Shown here in pieces: positions 54,844 through 64,000 of a DNA stretch of 64,000 nucleotides; position 1 is the stretch's first letter; each line of letters opens with the position of its first letter. This DNA is from Chaetomium olivaceum. Lineage: Eukaryota; Ascomycota; Sordariomycetes; Sordariales; Chaetomiaceae. Below the pieces are notes generated by a model. That model was given only the letters and a program-made list of their open reading frames with translations. It searched no databases and was not told the origin of the DNA. Position numbers and translations under genes: made by a program. The stretch is from assembly GCA_039881045.1 (NCBI GenBank), contig JAYWVB010000043.1, forward strand, positions 186,001 to 250,000, read 5' to 3'.

Positions 54844-57169
54844 CTAAATAAGAATCGACACGGCCGTCAACCCCGGATCCAACACCATATACGGAATGCT
54901 CCCCTGATCCATCGCCACGCTATTCCGATAAAACACCGTCTGCAGCCTCTTCAGATCCGCATACAGCCTCGCGCTCGCCTCCTTCACCTTGACATCCGCC
55001 TCGTCCCGCTTGTGCCGATACACGCGCCACTGGCTGGCCGCGTAGTTGAGCAGGCTCCGGTCCGGCTCGACCTTGAAGCTCAGCAGCCAGGGCACCTGCG
55101 CGGCCAGCAGCCACTGCCGCTGGCGGTTGATGGGCAGGGCGGCGACGAGGTCGGCTTCGGTGTAGGCGCGCAGCTGGTCTAGGGTGGTCGGGGGCGCGCT
55201 GCAGAGCGCGGGGGGCTTGGCGGCGACGAAGGCTTGGTAGAAGTTTTGCAGGTAGTTGATGGCGGTGTGGAAGGGCGAGGCGATGAAGACGCACATGGTG
55301 GCGGCGTCGACGAGGGAGTCGAGGGTGGTGATGGAGGGGAAGGTGGGCATGTGGCCGGCGGTTTGGATTTCGGTGGCCCAGCGCTGGATGGTGTCGTCGG
55401 CGGCTACGGCGGCGTCGGTGGGGAAGGGGATCTGGAGCATGGATTTGGTGTAGGTGCGGAGGGTGGTCCAGAGGGCGAGGACGTTTTTGGCGTAGGGGTA
55501 GTTGCGGTAGCGCGGGTGGGCAAGGCCCTTTTGCGTGCTGGGGAAGCCGCGCCGCTTGAGGTCGTTGGGCACGTAGCTGTCTACGAAGTTGTACGTGTCG
55601 TAGGCGTCGCAGAGGAAGTGGTAGGCTTGGTCGGGGCTGACGCCTACGATGTCGACGGCGATCTGGGGCACCAGGGTGGAGCGCCCGGCTGCGTTGAGCG
55701 ATAGCGTCTTGTACCAGTGGGGGTAGAGCAAGCGATACAGAGGGTGGTCCATGGGGATGGAGCGGTTAGTTGCCACGATAATAGCTTCCTCGACAAAGTG
55801 TGAGCACGTGAGATGCACGGCCAGCTCATGGCGCATCCAGTCGGTCACTTGTGCGCACGTCTTCGCGTATCGCCAAGGCCAGTCTTGCTTCTCGCTTGCG
55901 GTTGAGTCGTAAGGGGACAGTCGTTTGTTGAAGATGGTGACAGAGTTGTCCAATGATCCCCTGTAGTCGATGCAGATGGCAATCGGGTGTATTTTCCCAT
56001 CCTCGTGCAGCTGGAAGAGGCTGACTGCGCCCACGGTCCAGCACTCCTCACTCCCTGGCTGTTTGTGGTGGAGGATAGCAGTCGGATCAGACACACCGAC
56101 GGCCCTCCGGAAATAACTTCCATCTTGTACATAAAGAGACTTCGGGTCTACCCTAGCAAGGGCACTAACCCATTCACGGTAGTTTCCAGCTTGTGCGGCC
56201 GCAGTGAAGTCGGCGATCCATCCAGGCGTGGCACGCGTGATGGTAGTCGGGTTGGTGCCCGTGAGCTGCTGATCTGCAAACCGGCGGTCGCCATACCAGT
56301 CGTCCAGCAAGCCAATATTACCGCCGTGTTCAATATCCGTCCCGAATTTGCGGTGATACTTGTTGTAGTCGACGACGTCCTGGATCGTCATCCCCTTGTC
56401 CGGGTCACCCCCGAATGCCGCAGCCTGGGCCTTATCAAGTAGGAAATCTCTCGTACGGCCCTTGATACCATCCTCCTCTGGTATGATCTTCTTCAGAAGG
56501 ACACTAGTCTCCAGCAAGCCTCCCACGTTGAAGATCCTGAACACGCTGACAGATTGGTCCTCGGGTACGTGTTGGATGTGTGGCGGGTACTGGGCCGGGG
56601 TTCCATCACCATTTGTTGGGTACGCTGAGAACTGATAGAGGCCCCTCTGCTCTTGGAGCGTGCGGTGCCGCGGCAACGTTGCCTCAATACCGAGAACGTC
56701 GAATAGGGAGGCGAATCTGGAACGGGAGTAAGTACTTTTGTTGGGGTCTAGCGATGGTTGCGAGTAAGGGAATGGACGGCGACACTTACCTCTGCTCTAT
56801 CCGTGAGTAGGCCTGGGTCAATGCTACCTGTGTGCCGACGTAGGTCCCCTCCACGATGTTCCCCTCTGGTTCCCGCACATTAGACGGGTCATTGGGGTCA
56901 ACGGATGGGTATAACTTCTGCTTCATCATCTCATTGTCAAAAACGCCGGGATCAAATGACGGTAGGGGAACATCTTCGACAGCATCAGGCAGAGTCTGAG
57001 CCAAGTACTTTGTTTCTGGCAGGTGTTTGAGTATGGTCCGCTGGCTAGGACGTCCGGCAGCTAGCTTTGCGGGAGGGGCAGGGAGATTCTTGTTGATCGG
57101 CTTCCGGAAAAAACTCTGGACATAACCGAGTGCCCGAGTGGGCCACCAGGGGCCACCTTCGTCAGGCAT
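54844..57169 (-). CDS. Lipoxygenase
   Basis: Oxygenates polyunsaturated fatty acids to hydroperoxides. Two exons: 57169-56790 and 56716-54844, with a 73-nt intron (GTAAGT..TTCCAG), giving 750 aa. Metal ligands are in place: H428-L-T-C-S-H433 within A-V-H-L-T-C-S-H-F-V-E-E, followed by V-A-T-N-R and H-P-L-Y-R-L-L-Y-P-H; H610 and N614 in S-P-F-H-T-A-I-N; and the C-terminal Ile (V-S-I-L-I) that completes the site. The N-terminal about 130 residues are basic and Pro-rich without a recognisable signal peptide, so it is probably intracellular, unlike secreted fungal Mn-lipoxygenases. Whether it uses Fe or Mn cannot be read. A paraoxonase-like lactonase and an Old Yellow Enzyme-like reductase lie within 6 kb. 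Confidence 0.92.
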
Positions 57170-57691
57170 TGAAAGGTGTTGGTGATGAACTCCTGTGGTT
57201 TAGAGACAAATATGCAGGTGCAAGATCACAGTCCGAGATGAAGCTGCAACCGCGGAGACGCGTTAGGAAAGAGTGCAGGTGAATCAGTGCCGCGACGCAT
57301 TGCAACTCTCCCATGCCGTAGATCAACGCGGCATGTGACTTGGTGGGGGGAGACCGTCGTCATCGAATGGATGAAAGCTGGCGCTTAGCTCCCGTCCCAT
57401 CTTGACAAGTAGTACAGATAAATCCAGATTCTGTGAGGTTGGCCGGGTCCACGTGGGTTCAAGCTGGGACGTCGTCGACATTAACATCTTGATGCAGTCA
57501 CTGACCACGGTCGAGGACCGTGCCTTGCGTGGTGCTGCGTCACGCATGCCTCCCCCATGACGTTGCAAACTGCACGGGCAGCTCCGGCTCAAAATATGTT
57601 CCAGCAGCCCCCCCGGCAGCAGGGAATGCTAGCCATACCGGAAAGGATGGGTATCAAGGGCATCTCGGCATCCGGGTTCGGGAATGTTAGC
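57170..57691. other. Intergenic region
   Basis: Nothing recognised; promoter of the lipoxygenase gene and 3' flank of the next. Confidence 0.6.
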
Positions 57692-58636
57692 TCAATGCCC
57701 CCGGGGCAAGTGGAATAACTGGGCGGTGGCTGGCCCGGGCGGCACCAGCCCCGAGTCATCGTCAACCCAGGAGATGCGGAACTGGCCCTCAGAACTGCGA
57801 GCCATGAGGGATTCCCACTCGGTTGCGCCAAAGGCAGGGAGATAAGATCTTGGCATGGCGACTTCGCACACTCTGAGGCTTCTCAGGCGTTGGATGGGAC
57901 CCAAGTACAAGTCTCGCAGTTCAAATGGTTGCGAGTTCGGGTCAATCTGGGGACACGGAGGCATCAAGAGGGCGATTCGTAAGCGGGAGAGCGTGGGCAT
58001 CTCAGCCAGAGCATCCCAAAACGCCTCATAGGCATCGCGGCCATACAAGTGTGGCACCATGCTGGCTTGGTTCCGATCGAACGGGGCCACCTCCCATTTA
58101 ATCTCGAGGGATTGGATGAGAGGCCAGTGCTTGGGCATCTTGGCCTGGAGGCTGCGGGTGTCATCGACGGGCAGCCTCCGACTACCGCTGTTGATGACGA
58201 GAAAGACGTTGCTGTGGTACAAGACAGGGATGCCGTCCATGAGCCTACGCTGCTTTAGTTGATGCAATTTAGCACATTGCCCATGACGGCAGACCCGGAC
58301 TTACGCTCGATGGCATGTAAAGAGCATGGAGATGTCGAGGACTCGGCGACGGGCAGCGGTGAGACAGTAGTGCGGGCGGGCAATCACGCAGGTAAAAGGC
58401 GTTTCCATGGCGTCCTCACAGATTCCATGTCGCCATCTACGCCTGTTTCCCACTTTGTCGGCGCGCAAGGGATGCGGCATGAATTCGAGGTGGACTCTCC
58501 GACCACCAAAGAGTTCAGTGAAGATCATGGCGCGCAGCTCAGTGGGCAGCCTCGCAAACAGTGGCGACGCCAGCTGCTGGTCAGGCCCAGCGGATGACTT
58601 GCAGGTCCCGAATTTGGGATCTTTGGTCATTTCCAT
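57692..58636 (-). CDS. DUF7730-type (F-box-like) fungal protein
   Basis: Two exons: 58636-58305 and 58244-57692, giving 294 aa. The acceptor GCAGCGTAG is preferred over an upstream AAAG because only it restores the frame and the family pattern L-F-T-C-H-R-A-L-M-D-G-I-P-V-L-Y-H-S-N. The N-terminal F-A-R-L-P-T-E-L-R-A-M-I-F is the F-box-like helix typical of DUF7730, which usually runs R-L-P-x-E-I-R-x-x-I-Y. The second half has P-L-I-Q-S-L-E-I-K-W and leucine-spaced strands. Such proteins are abundant in fungi and of unknown role, perhaps adaptor-like. Confidence 0.75.
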
Positions 58637-59509
58637 TGCAATTTGGCGTTAATGAGACCTCGAGTGAGATTTGGGAGAGAAGAGCCGACAGGTTTGATGA
58701 TGTTTGTGTGGAAGAGGCAAGCACGTCGAGAAATCGTGGGGGAGTGGGGCACCCAATTGTGGGGTAAGGCTGAAGGCCCCGGGCCCTGTTTGGCTGCATG
58801 AGGAGATTATTTGCAGCACCTGAACAGCCCCTGGAGGCAGGCCCAGAACCCCTCCTTCAAACTTTATCATCACCTCTGGCATTTCTGAACAGGCATCTCG
58901 GTACATAAATACTGTATGTATGGTATTGGAGAATGCATGATATGTCCCTCGTCCGCCCGATTGCAGTTCCGACGGATCTGTCTAGTCAGCAATTTAACTT
59001 GTCATTATCCTCGGGTGCCAATGTCGATTCTCGAAGCCTGAAACCTGCAACAAGCAATCCGACACCAGGGAAACGCGACCTTGCGCGCTGCAGAGGAAGA
59101 CGTTCTTGCATCAACGACAACAATGTAGCTGACTTTTGCAGGCCGGGAATTGATGGCGGATGTGGTTCCACCGGAAAATACATGGTGTGTCAATATCTTG
59201 TACACAGTACCTACCTACCTACCAGGCACTTTACCTGCCGCCCAGCACCGATTATGTGAACTTTCCTCTTCCATTGACCCCGGGCGAGGTCCACCTGCCC
59301 CATCTCGAGCGTGACCCTGGATTACCCGGGTAGACTTCCCCCAGCTGGGTATGGAACAAACATTGAAGGACCGAGGCTCGGACTTTCCAAAGGTCCCACT
59401 TCCGGAATGACGTCTCGCCACAGCTTAAGTATGGGGTTGATGGTCTGTTTTACTAAAAGAGGGCTGTCTCTGTCTCACACTTGATGCACGAAACGTGAAA
59501 CACATCGTC
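58637..59509. other. Intergenic region between divergent genes
   Basis: No gene recognised; contains ACCTACCTACC repeats near 59210-59222. Confidence 0.6.
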
Positions 59510-60834
59510 ATGAGGCTGATAACATTCTCGCTCCTCGGAGCATTACTTGCGTATGTGTTCTACGCTGCCGTCCCTATCGTCCACCGGGCAGCCGTTGTTT
59601 TCGGAGTACTACGCAAGTATCCCAATGTCGCCACCGTCAAGAGCGACGTGATTGCGATCCCAGACACCGTCCACTGCGAGGATCTCCATTACCATGCCCC
59701 TAGCGGGACGCTCTTCACTGCCTGCGAGGACAACGCCGAGACGAGGTTCAAGTGGTTTCCCCCGCTGGCCAACTTCGACAGCCCGGAATTGGGTAGCAAG
59801 AGCCAGGGCTCTCTACATGTCATCGACCCCAAGGTATGTTGGGCCTATCTCCTAACACAGCCGACACTGACACCATCGTCTAGTCTATGAAATCGCGGAG
59901 GCTCAAGTTTGAGAACTTTGAGGGACCCTTCAGTACCCACGGCATCGATGTGATCCCGGACCAGGAACGGCCGGGCGGAGAGGCCGTGTATATTTTCGCC
60001 GTCAACCATGTTCCCGAGACCCAACCTTCGGGTGAGAAGGGGCCGCACGCCCGTTCGCAGCTTGAGCTCTTTCACCACGTTATCGGGTCATCGTCCGCCA
60101 AGCACCTCCGTTCCATCTGGCATCCCCTGGTTAGCACACCCAACGATATCTTTGCCCAAAGCGTAAACTCCATCTACGTCACAAACGACCATCGTCACCG
60201 CTACCCGGGATTCAAGCGCGCGCTTGAGGACATCTACGCTGGCGCAAAATGGACCGAAGTTGTGCATATCCAGCTCGAGTCCTTGGCCGCGACGGAGGCG
60301 GCTGCGGGCATCACTGCCAATGTTGCCTTGTCTAACCTGCACAATGCCAACGGTCTCGGACACGGCCGGTCAAACCGCGAGATCCTCATCTCGAGCTGCA
60401 CTAGCGGGGTGTTTCATATCGGAGAGCTCCCCGTCGACGGAACTGGAAACATCACTGTTGTCGAGTCTGTCAAGATTGACCACATCGCCGACAATCCTTC
60501 GTATTTTGCCGACCCCTACGCCACGCCTGGCAACGACAAGAGCGGATTCCTTGAGACGGGGCTAGCACGAGGCATCGACCTAGGCGAGACCCATCGCAAC
60601 TCCACCGCCAAAGATCCCGTCATGGTTACCTACCTGAAGCCAATCTCGCCTGGCCAGTGGGAGAAACGGGTTCTACTAGATGATGATGGCACGAAGCTCA
60701 GAACCGGCAGTGCCGCAGTGCTCGTGGCCATCGACCCGGCGGATGGGGGAAGTGCGGATGGGGCAAGGCAAGCATGGTTGTTCGCCACGGGCTTTATGTC
60801 CAACAATATTATCGCAACCAAGGTTGACTTGTAA
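59510..60834 (+). CDS. Paraoxonase/arylesterase-like lactonase (six-bladed propeller) with N-terminal membrane anchor
   Basis: Two exons: 59510-59833 and 59884-60834, with a 50-nt intron (GTATGT..GTCTAG), giving 424 aa. The first 25 residues (L-I-T-F-S-L-L-G-A-L-L-A-Y-V-F-Y-A-A-V) form an uncleaved signal-anchor, as in animal paraoxonases. Calcium-site motifs are recognisable: H-C-E-D-L-H-Y, S-T-H-G-I-D-V, P-N-D-I, Y-V-T-N-D-H-R, N-A-N-G-L. The C-terminus reads G-F-M-S-N-N-I-I-A-T-K-V. Known members hydrolyse lactones and aryl esters in the secretory pathway or outside the cell. It converges on the reductase gene with only 69 bp between stop codons. An ATG 15 nt downstream of a GTG is chosen as start. 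Confidence 0.85.
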
Positions 60835-60903
60835 TGTATGTACGTACAATAATGAAATTGCTTAGGGGGTCTTTGTGATAATCATCGCCATAGCCACTTC
60901 CCT

Positions 60904-62021
60904 TCACGCCTTGGCCATCTCGTGAATCTGGTTCTGGTACCATTGCTGCCACAAACGTCAGTCTTGGTTTTTCTTGTTGGCAGCTCGCCACTTACGCTAT
61001 CGATTCCCGCACCGATGATCGAGAGCCCGATGAACTTGGCGAACCACGGGGTTTTGTTCTTCTTTCGGTACACTCTAGCGTCTTGGTCCTTGACCTCGGC
61101 GTTGAGAAGGAGGCTGTTGGGGGCTAAAGGGTTAAGGACGGCGGGTCTCCCAAGGCCGATCAGATCACAGTCGCCGTCAACGACCGCCCTTTCCATCCCG
61201 CCACGGCTGCTGAAGCCGCCGGTGACCATGAGCGGGACGTCCGGGAACTCCTTGCGAATGACCCGGGAAAACTCGAGGAAGAAGGCCTCACGGGCCTTGG
61301 TGCGGTCCGACTTTTCCTCTGCCTGACCATCTGGGCCATCGTTGCCCCAGATCATCTGTATCCCCAGTCAGCCACCGAGCCATCCACCACAGCACACACA
61401 CCCAAACGGCGAGAGAGCCAGCAACAGCAGAACAACAAAACAATCAAAAGCAAAACTCACCTTCGGATCCTCATAACTGCCCCCACTAACCTCCACAAAA
61501 TCCACCCCGGCCTCCACCACCGCCCTCACCTGCTCCACACAATCCCTCATCTCCCCCTCACTCTGATGATCCACACTATTCAGCTTCACCCCGACACAGA
61601 ACCCCTCAAACCCCTTGGTCGCCTCCCTCACCGCCCTCACCACCTCCACCAACATCCTCGCCCTGCCCCTCGCATCCCCACCATACCCATCCCCGCGCTG
61701 ATTCGACTGGCCACTCAGAAACTGCGACAGCAGATACCCGTGCGCCGCGTGCAGCTCGACGCCGTCGAACCCGGCCTCGGCACATAGGCGCGCCGCCCGC
61801 GCGAACTGGGCCACCACCGCCTCGATCTCGGCGCTGCTCATCGCCCGGGGCGTGCCGAACCCCAGCACGCGCAGCGCGGTGGCCAGCAGCCCGGGGCCGA
61901 GGGAGACGGGGATGGCGGAGGGCGCCAGGGACGGGGCGAAAAAGCTGCGGGTGCCCGTGCCGCGCGGGGATTGCCGGCCCGGGTGGTTGAGCTGCACGAT
62001 GGTGGGCGTGTGCTGTTGTGG

Positions 62022-62053
<32 letters not shown>

Positions 62054-62447
62054 GGTCGGGGTGCTTCTGGCTGGCGCGTGCGAAGGCCGAGTAGGCCGGG
62101 ATGAGGGTGTTTTCGGGGAGGGAGGGGGAGAGGGCGGCGTCGGCGGGCGCGCCGAGGTGCGCGTCGTCGACCTGGACGTTGCCTGGGAAGGGTGGGGGGG
62201 GCTTTGGTTAGATGGTGGGTGAGGTGAGAGGGGTGTGTGTATGGGTGTGTGTGTGCATACCGGTGATGATCAACCCCCAGCCGCCTCGCGCCCAGTGCTT
62301 GTATATCGCCAGAATTCGCTCGTCCGGGAGCTGGTTAGCCCCGGCGAGCTGCTCGGCCATGGCGGCCTTGACCAGCCGGTTGGGGAGCGTAAGGCCGCAT
62401 TTGAGCGTCAGGGGCTGGGCAATTTGGAGATCGGATGGTCCGCGCAT
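60904..62447 (-). CDS. Old Yellow Enzyme family NADH:flavin oxidoreductase with polyglutamine insert
   Basis: FMN-dependent ene-reductase fold. Four exons: 62447-62261, 62182-61461, 61355-60996 and 60945-60904, giving 436 aa. Seen: N-R-L-V-K-A-A-M-A-E-Q near residue 23, the substrate-anchoring H-A-A-H of G-V-E-L-H-A-A-H-G-Y-L-L, F-L-S-G-Q-S-N-Q-R-G-D-G-Y-G-G, V-K-L-N-S-V-D, V-E-V-S-G-G and, at the phosphate end, V-T-G-G-F-S-S and D-L-I-G-L-G-R-P. The last exon (W-Y-Q-N-Q-I-H-E-M-A) is tiny but matches the family C-terminus. An insert after residue about 95 holds a run of 11 Gln encoded by CAA repeats. The first intron contains a GT-rich microsatellite. Substrate unknown. Confidence 0.88.
62021..62054 (-). 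repeat. CAA trinucleotide repeat encoding polyglutamine
   Basis: About eleven uninterrupted CAA codons on the - strand inside exon 2 of the Old Yellow Enzyme-like gene, followed by CCACAACAG. Confidence 0.85.
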
Positions 62448-63043
62448 TGTGACGGTTTTGTGGATTTGTGGTTGGTAGTTATCTCAGGTTCAGACCTTTT
62501 TTTTGGGCGATCTGCCTTGTGTGGTTAGAGACCGTGTGAAAAGGTTTGAGGAAATACAGTGAGACCCCGCTGCATACATCTTTGGTGGCCCATCTGTTAC
62601 GCTAGCCCTCTTTGAGACATAACCCCACTTTTTTGCAAGATCGCCGAAGAAAAAGGTCTGAGTTGGCGATCGGAAAAAGGCCTGGTTGACGAACGCGCTC
62701 CCACACAAAGTGATGCATGCAGCTGTAAACACTCCATCATTGCGCACCACCACAACCACTTCTGACTATATAAAATATATGTGGAAGATCGCTGTAATGA
62801 GGGCTTTTTAATGGTGCCAGTTCTGTGGTTTTAAATAGCTTATAATATAGAGTCATGCCCCCTTGGGTCTGGAAACGGTTGACGATCGTGTGCATCTTTG
62901 CGGCGACCCCCCCTCCAAAACAACAACCAAGTGCTTCAAATATTTGAAAATAATACTGCAGTATCTTCTCAGCTAGCGCAACCTCAGACGACCATTTTCT
63001 TCCCACCAAACGCCATACAACTCAGCGACCTTTCTCTCGAGCG
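62448..63043. other. Intergenic region between divergent genes
   Basis: AT-rich; no gene or RNA recognised. Promoters of the flanking genes. Confidence 0.6.
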
Positions 63044-64000
63044 ATGGAGGCGTTTGACGATGTTGAGCGCGTCGCAGCGACTTTGCGCACGCTTGCAGGT
63101 GGCCACGACCCTCGCCGTGGTCAGATTGAGGCCGTGGAAAGCCTCATCATCTACCAAGAAGACACCATTCTCGTGGCTGCTACCGGCTACGGCAAAAGCG
63201 CTGTACTATTCGCATTTTCCGCGCTCAGGCCCGACGCAATCACCATTCAGGTCGTGCCGTTGGTGACGCTGGGAGAGAGCCAGAGAGATGATATCGCCAC
63301 CAAGTTACCGGAATCGAGGCCCATCTGGATTGACGCAGACACTCATCTCAAGGTATTATACTACCAGCTCGTTGAACGAACCCCTGACCCCTGACCCCTG
63401 ACCCCTGAGTAATACTAACTTCGTTATTAACAGAACAAGCATGTCTGGAATGAAGTCGAGGAAGGGAAGTACAGTCATGTACTTTTAAGCCCGGAACAGG
63501 CGCTTAACCCGAAGTTCAAAGCCATCTTGAGAGACCCTGCGTTCCATACCAAGATGGGCCTTTTCGCGATCGACGAGCTACATTGTGTTGGCGAATGGAG
63601 GCATTTCAGAGAAGACTACACGCATCTCCATACATTGCGGTCTCTCCTGCCCGCGTCGTTGCCTTGGTTTGGGTGTACAGCGACGTTGGACAGGGACAAT
63701 CAGGGTTACATCCTCGAGCACGCCGGCTTCAATTCCGACCCCAAGATCATCCGCACATCCATCGACAGACCAGAGATCTCCATTGTGGTGCAGCCGCTTT
63801 TACGGGGGTCGATAAACGACCATCGCCGACTTCAGTTCTTGTTGGAGGGATCTAGTGCTACCAATGTACGCGAGGTCCCAAAGACTATTATCTATCTGGA
63901 CAACAAGACGGCTTGTCTACGCGCGAGGTACACTCTGTTACAATACCTCCGTCGTTCATGTGGATTCGACAAGGGATTCGCCCGCAAGGTGGTTCGACGA
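63044..64000 (+). CDS. RecQ-like DEAD/DEAH-box helicase, 5' part (runs off the right edge)
   Basis: Exon 1 63044-63352; an 81-nt intron (63353-63433, GTATTA..TTAACAG); exon 2 open from 63434 to the edge in a single frame. The N-terminal R-R-G-Q-I-E-A-V-E-S-L-I is the Q-like motif, followed by Walker A A-T-G-Y-G-K-S, then L-V-T-L-G-E (motif Ia), L-L-S-P-E-Q, motif II I-D-E-L-H-C-V-G-E-W and motif III F-G-C-T-A-T-L. R-P-E-I follows, then lobe 2 starts with T-I-I-Y-L-D-N-K. The D-E-L-H-C pattern (RecQ D-E-x-H-C) and G-Y-G-K-S place it among the expanded fungal RecQ-like helicases. The C-terminal modules are outside the window. The intron contains three near-perfect copies of CCCCTGA. Confidence 0.85.

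Overview
This window is nuclear DNA from a filamentous ascomycete (Pezizomycotina, most likely a Sordariomycete). The evidence is short introns (about 41-130 nt) with GTRNGT donors and CTRAC-type branch points close to the acceptor, fungal-only gene families (GEL/GAS glucanosyltransferase with X8 domain, DUF7730-type and DUF7587-type proteins, NACHT NLRs with lipase-like N-termini), and a fungal Ty1/copia element. Exon models were built by eye from splice consensus and frame continuity.

Layout. 1-5.5 kb: the 5' part of a CVNH-type secreted lectin (-), a lipid-droplet hydrolase-like gene (+) and a small four-helix membrane protein (-). 7.3-17.1 kb: two housekeeping genes on +, the ABC-F protein Arb1 and the chromatin remodeller INO80. 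18.0-21.7 kb: a promethin-like membrane protein (-) and a Gfo/Idh/MocA dehydrogenase (-). 23.4-25.5 kb: no protein gene, but a spliced + strand transcript whose introns carry box C/D snoRNAs, i.e. a snoRNA host gene. 26.3-28.5 kb: an 83-bp tandem duplication and a secreted BBE-like flavoenzyme. 29.2-34.9 kb: a full-length Ty1/copia retrotransposon on the - strand with identical 265-bp LTRs, a 5-bp target duplication, a primer site matching the initiator tRNA anticodon arm, and gag separated from pol by an in-frame UGA-CUA-G stop.

35.8-43.2 kb: a DUF7587-like protein, a short-chain dehydrogenase, a secreted PAF-acetylhydrolase-like enzyme, a lipase-like (SesB-type) stand-alone esterase and a coiled-coil protein. 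44.7-49.5 kb: a second lipase-like gene with an intron-containing tRNA-Glu(CUC) inside one of its introns, and a divergent, apparently decayed NLR with a lipase-like N-terminus, NACHT module and C-terminal membrane helix. Together these form a fungal NLR/effector-type cluster, probably tied to non-self recognition (inference). 50.2-64 kb: a coiled-coil protein, a GH72 glucanosyltransferase, a lipoxygenase, an F-box-like DUF7730 protein, a paraoxonase-like lactonase, an Old Yellow Enzyme-like reductase and the 5' part of a RecQ-like helicase running off the right edge.

Several otherwise conserved genes carry single-nucleotide frame breaks (CVNH, LDAH-like, GH72 twice, copia pol, second esterase, NLR). 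Because the GH72 breaks sit at a homopolymer and at a single missing base in invariant motifs, residual assembly indels are a serious alternative to pseudogenisation.
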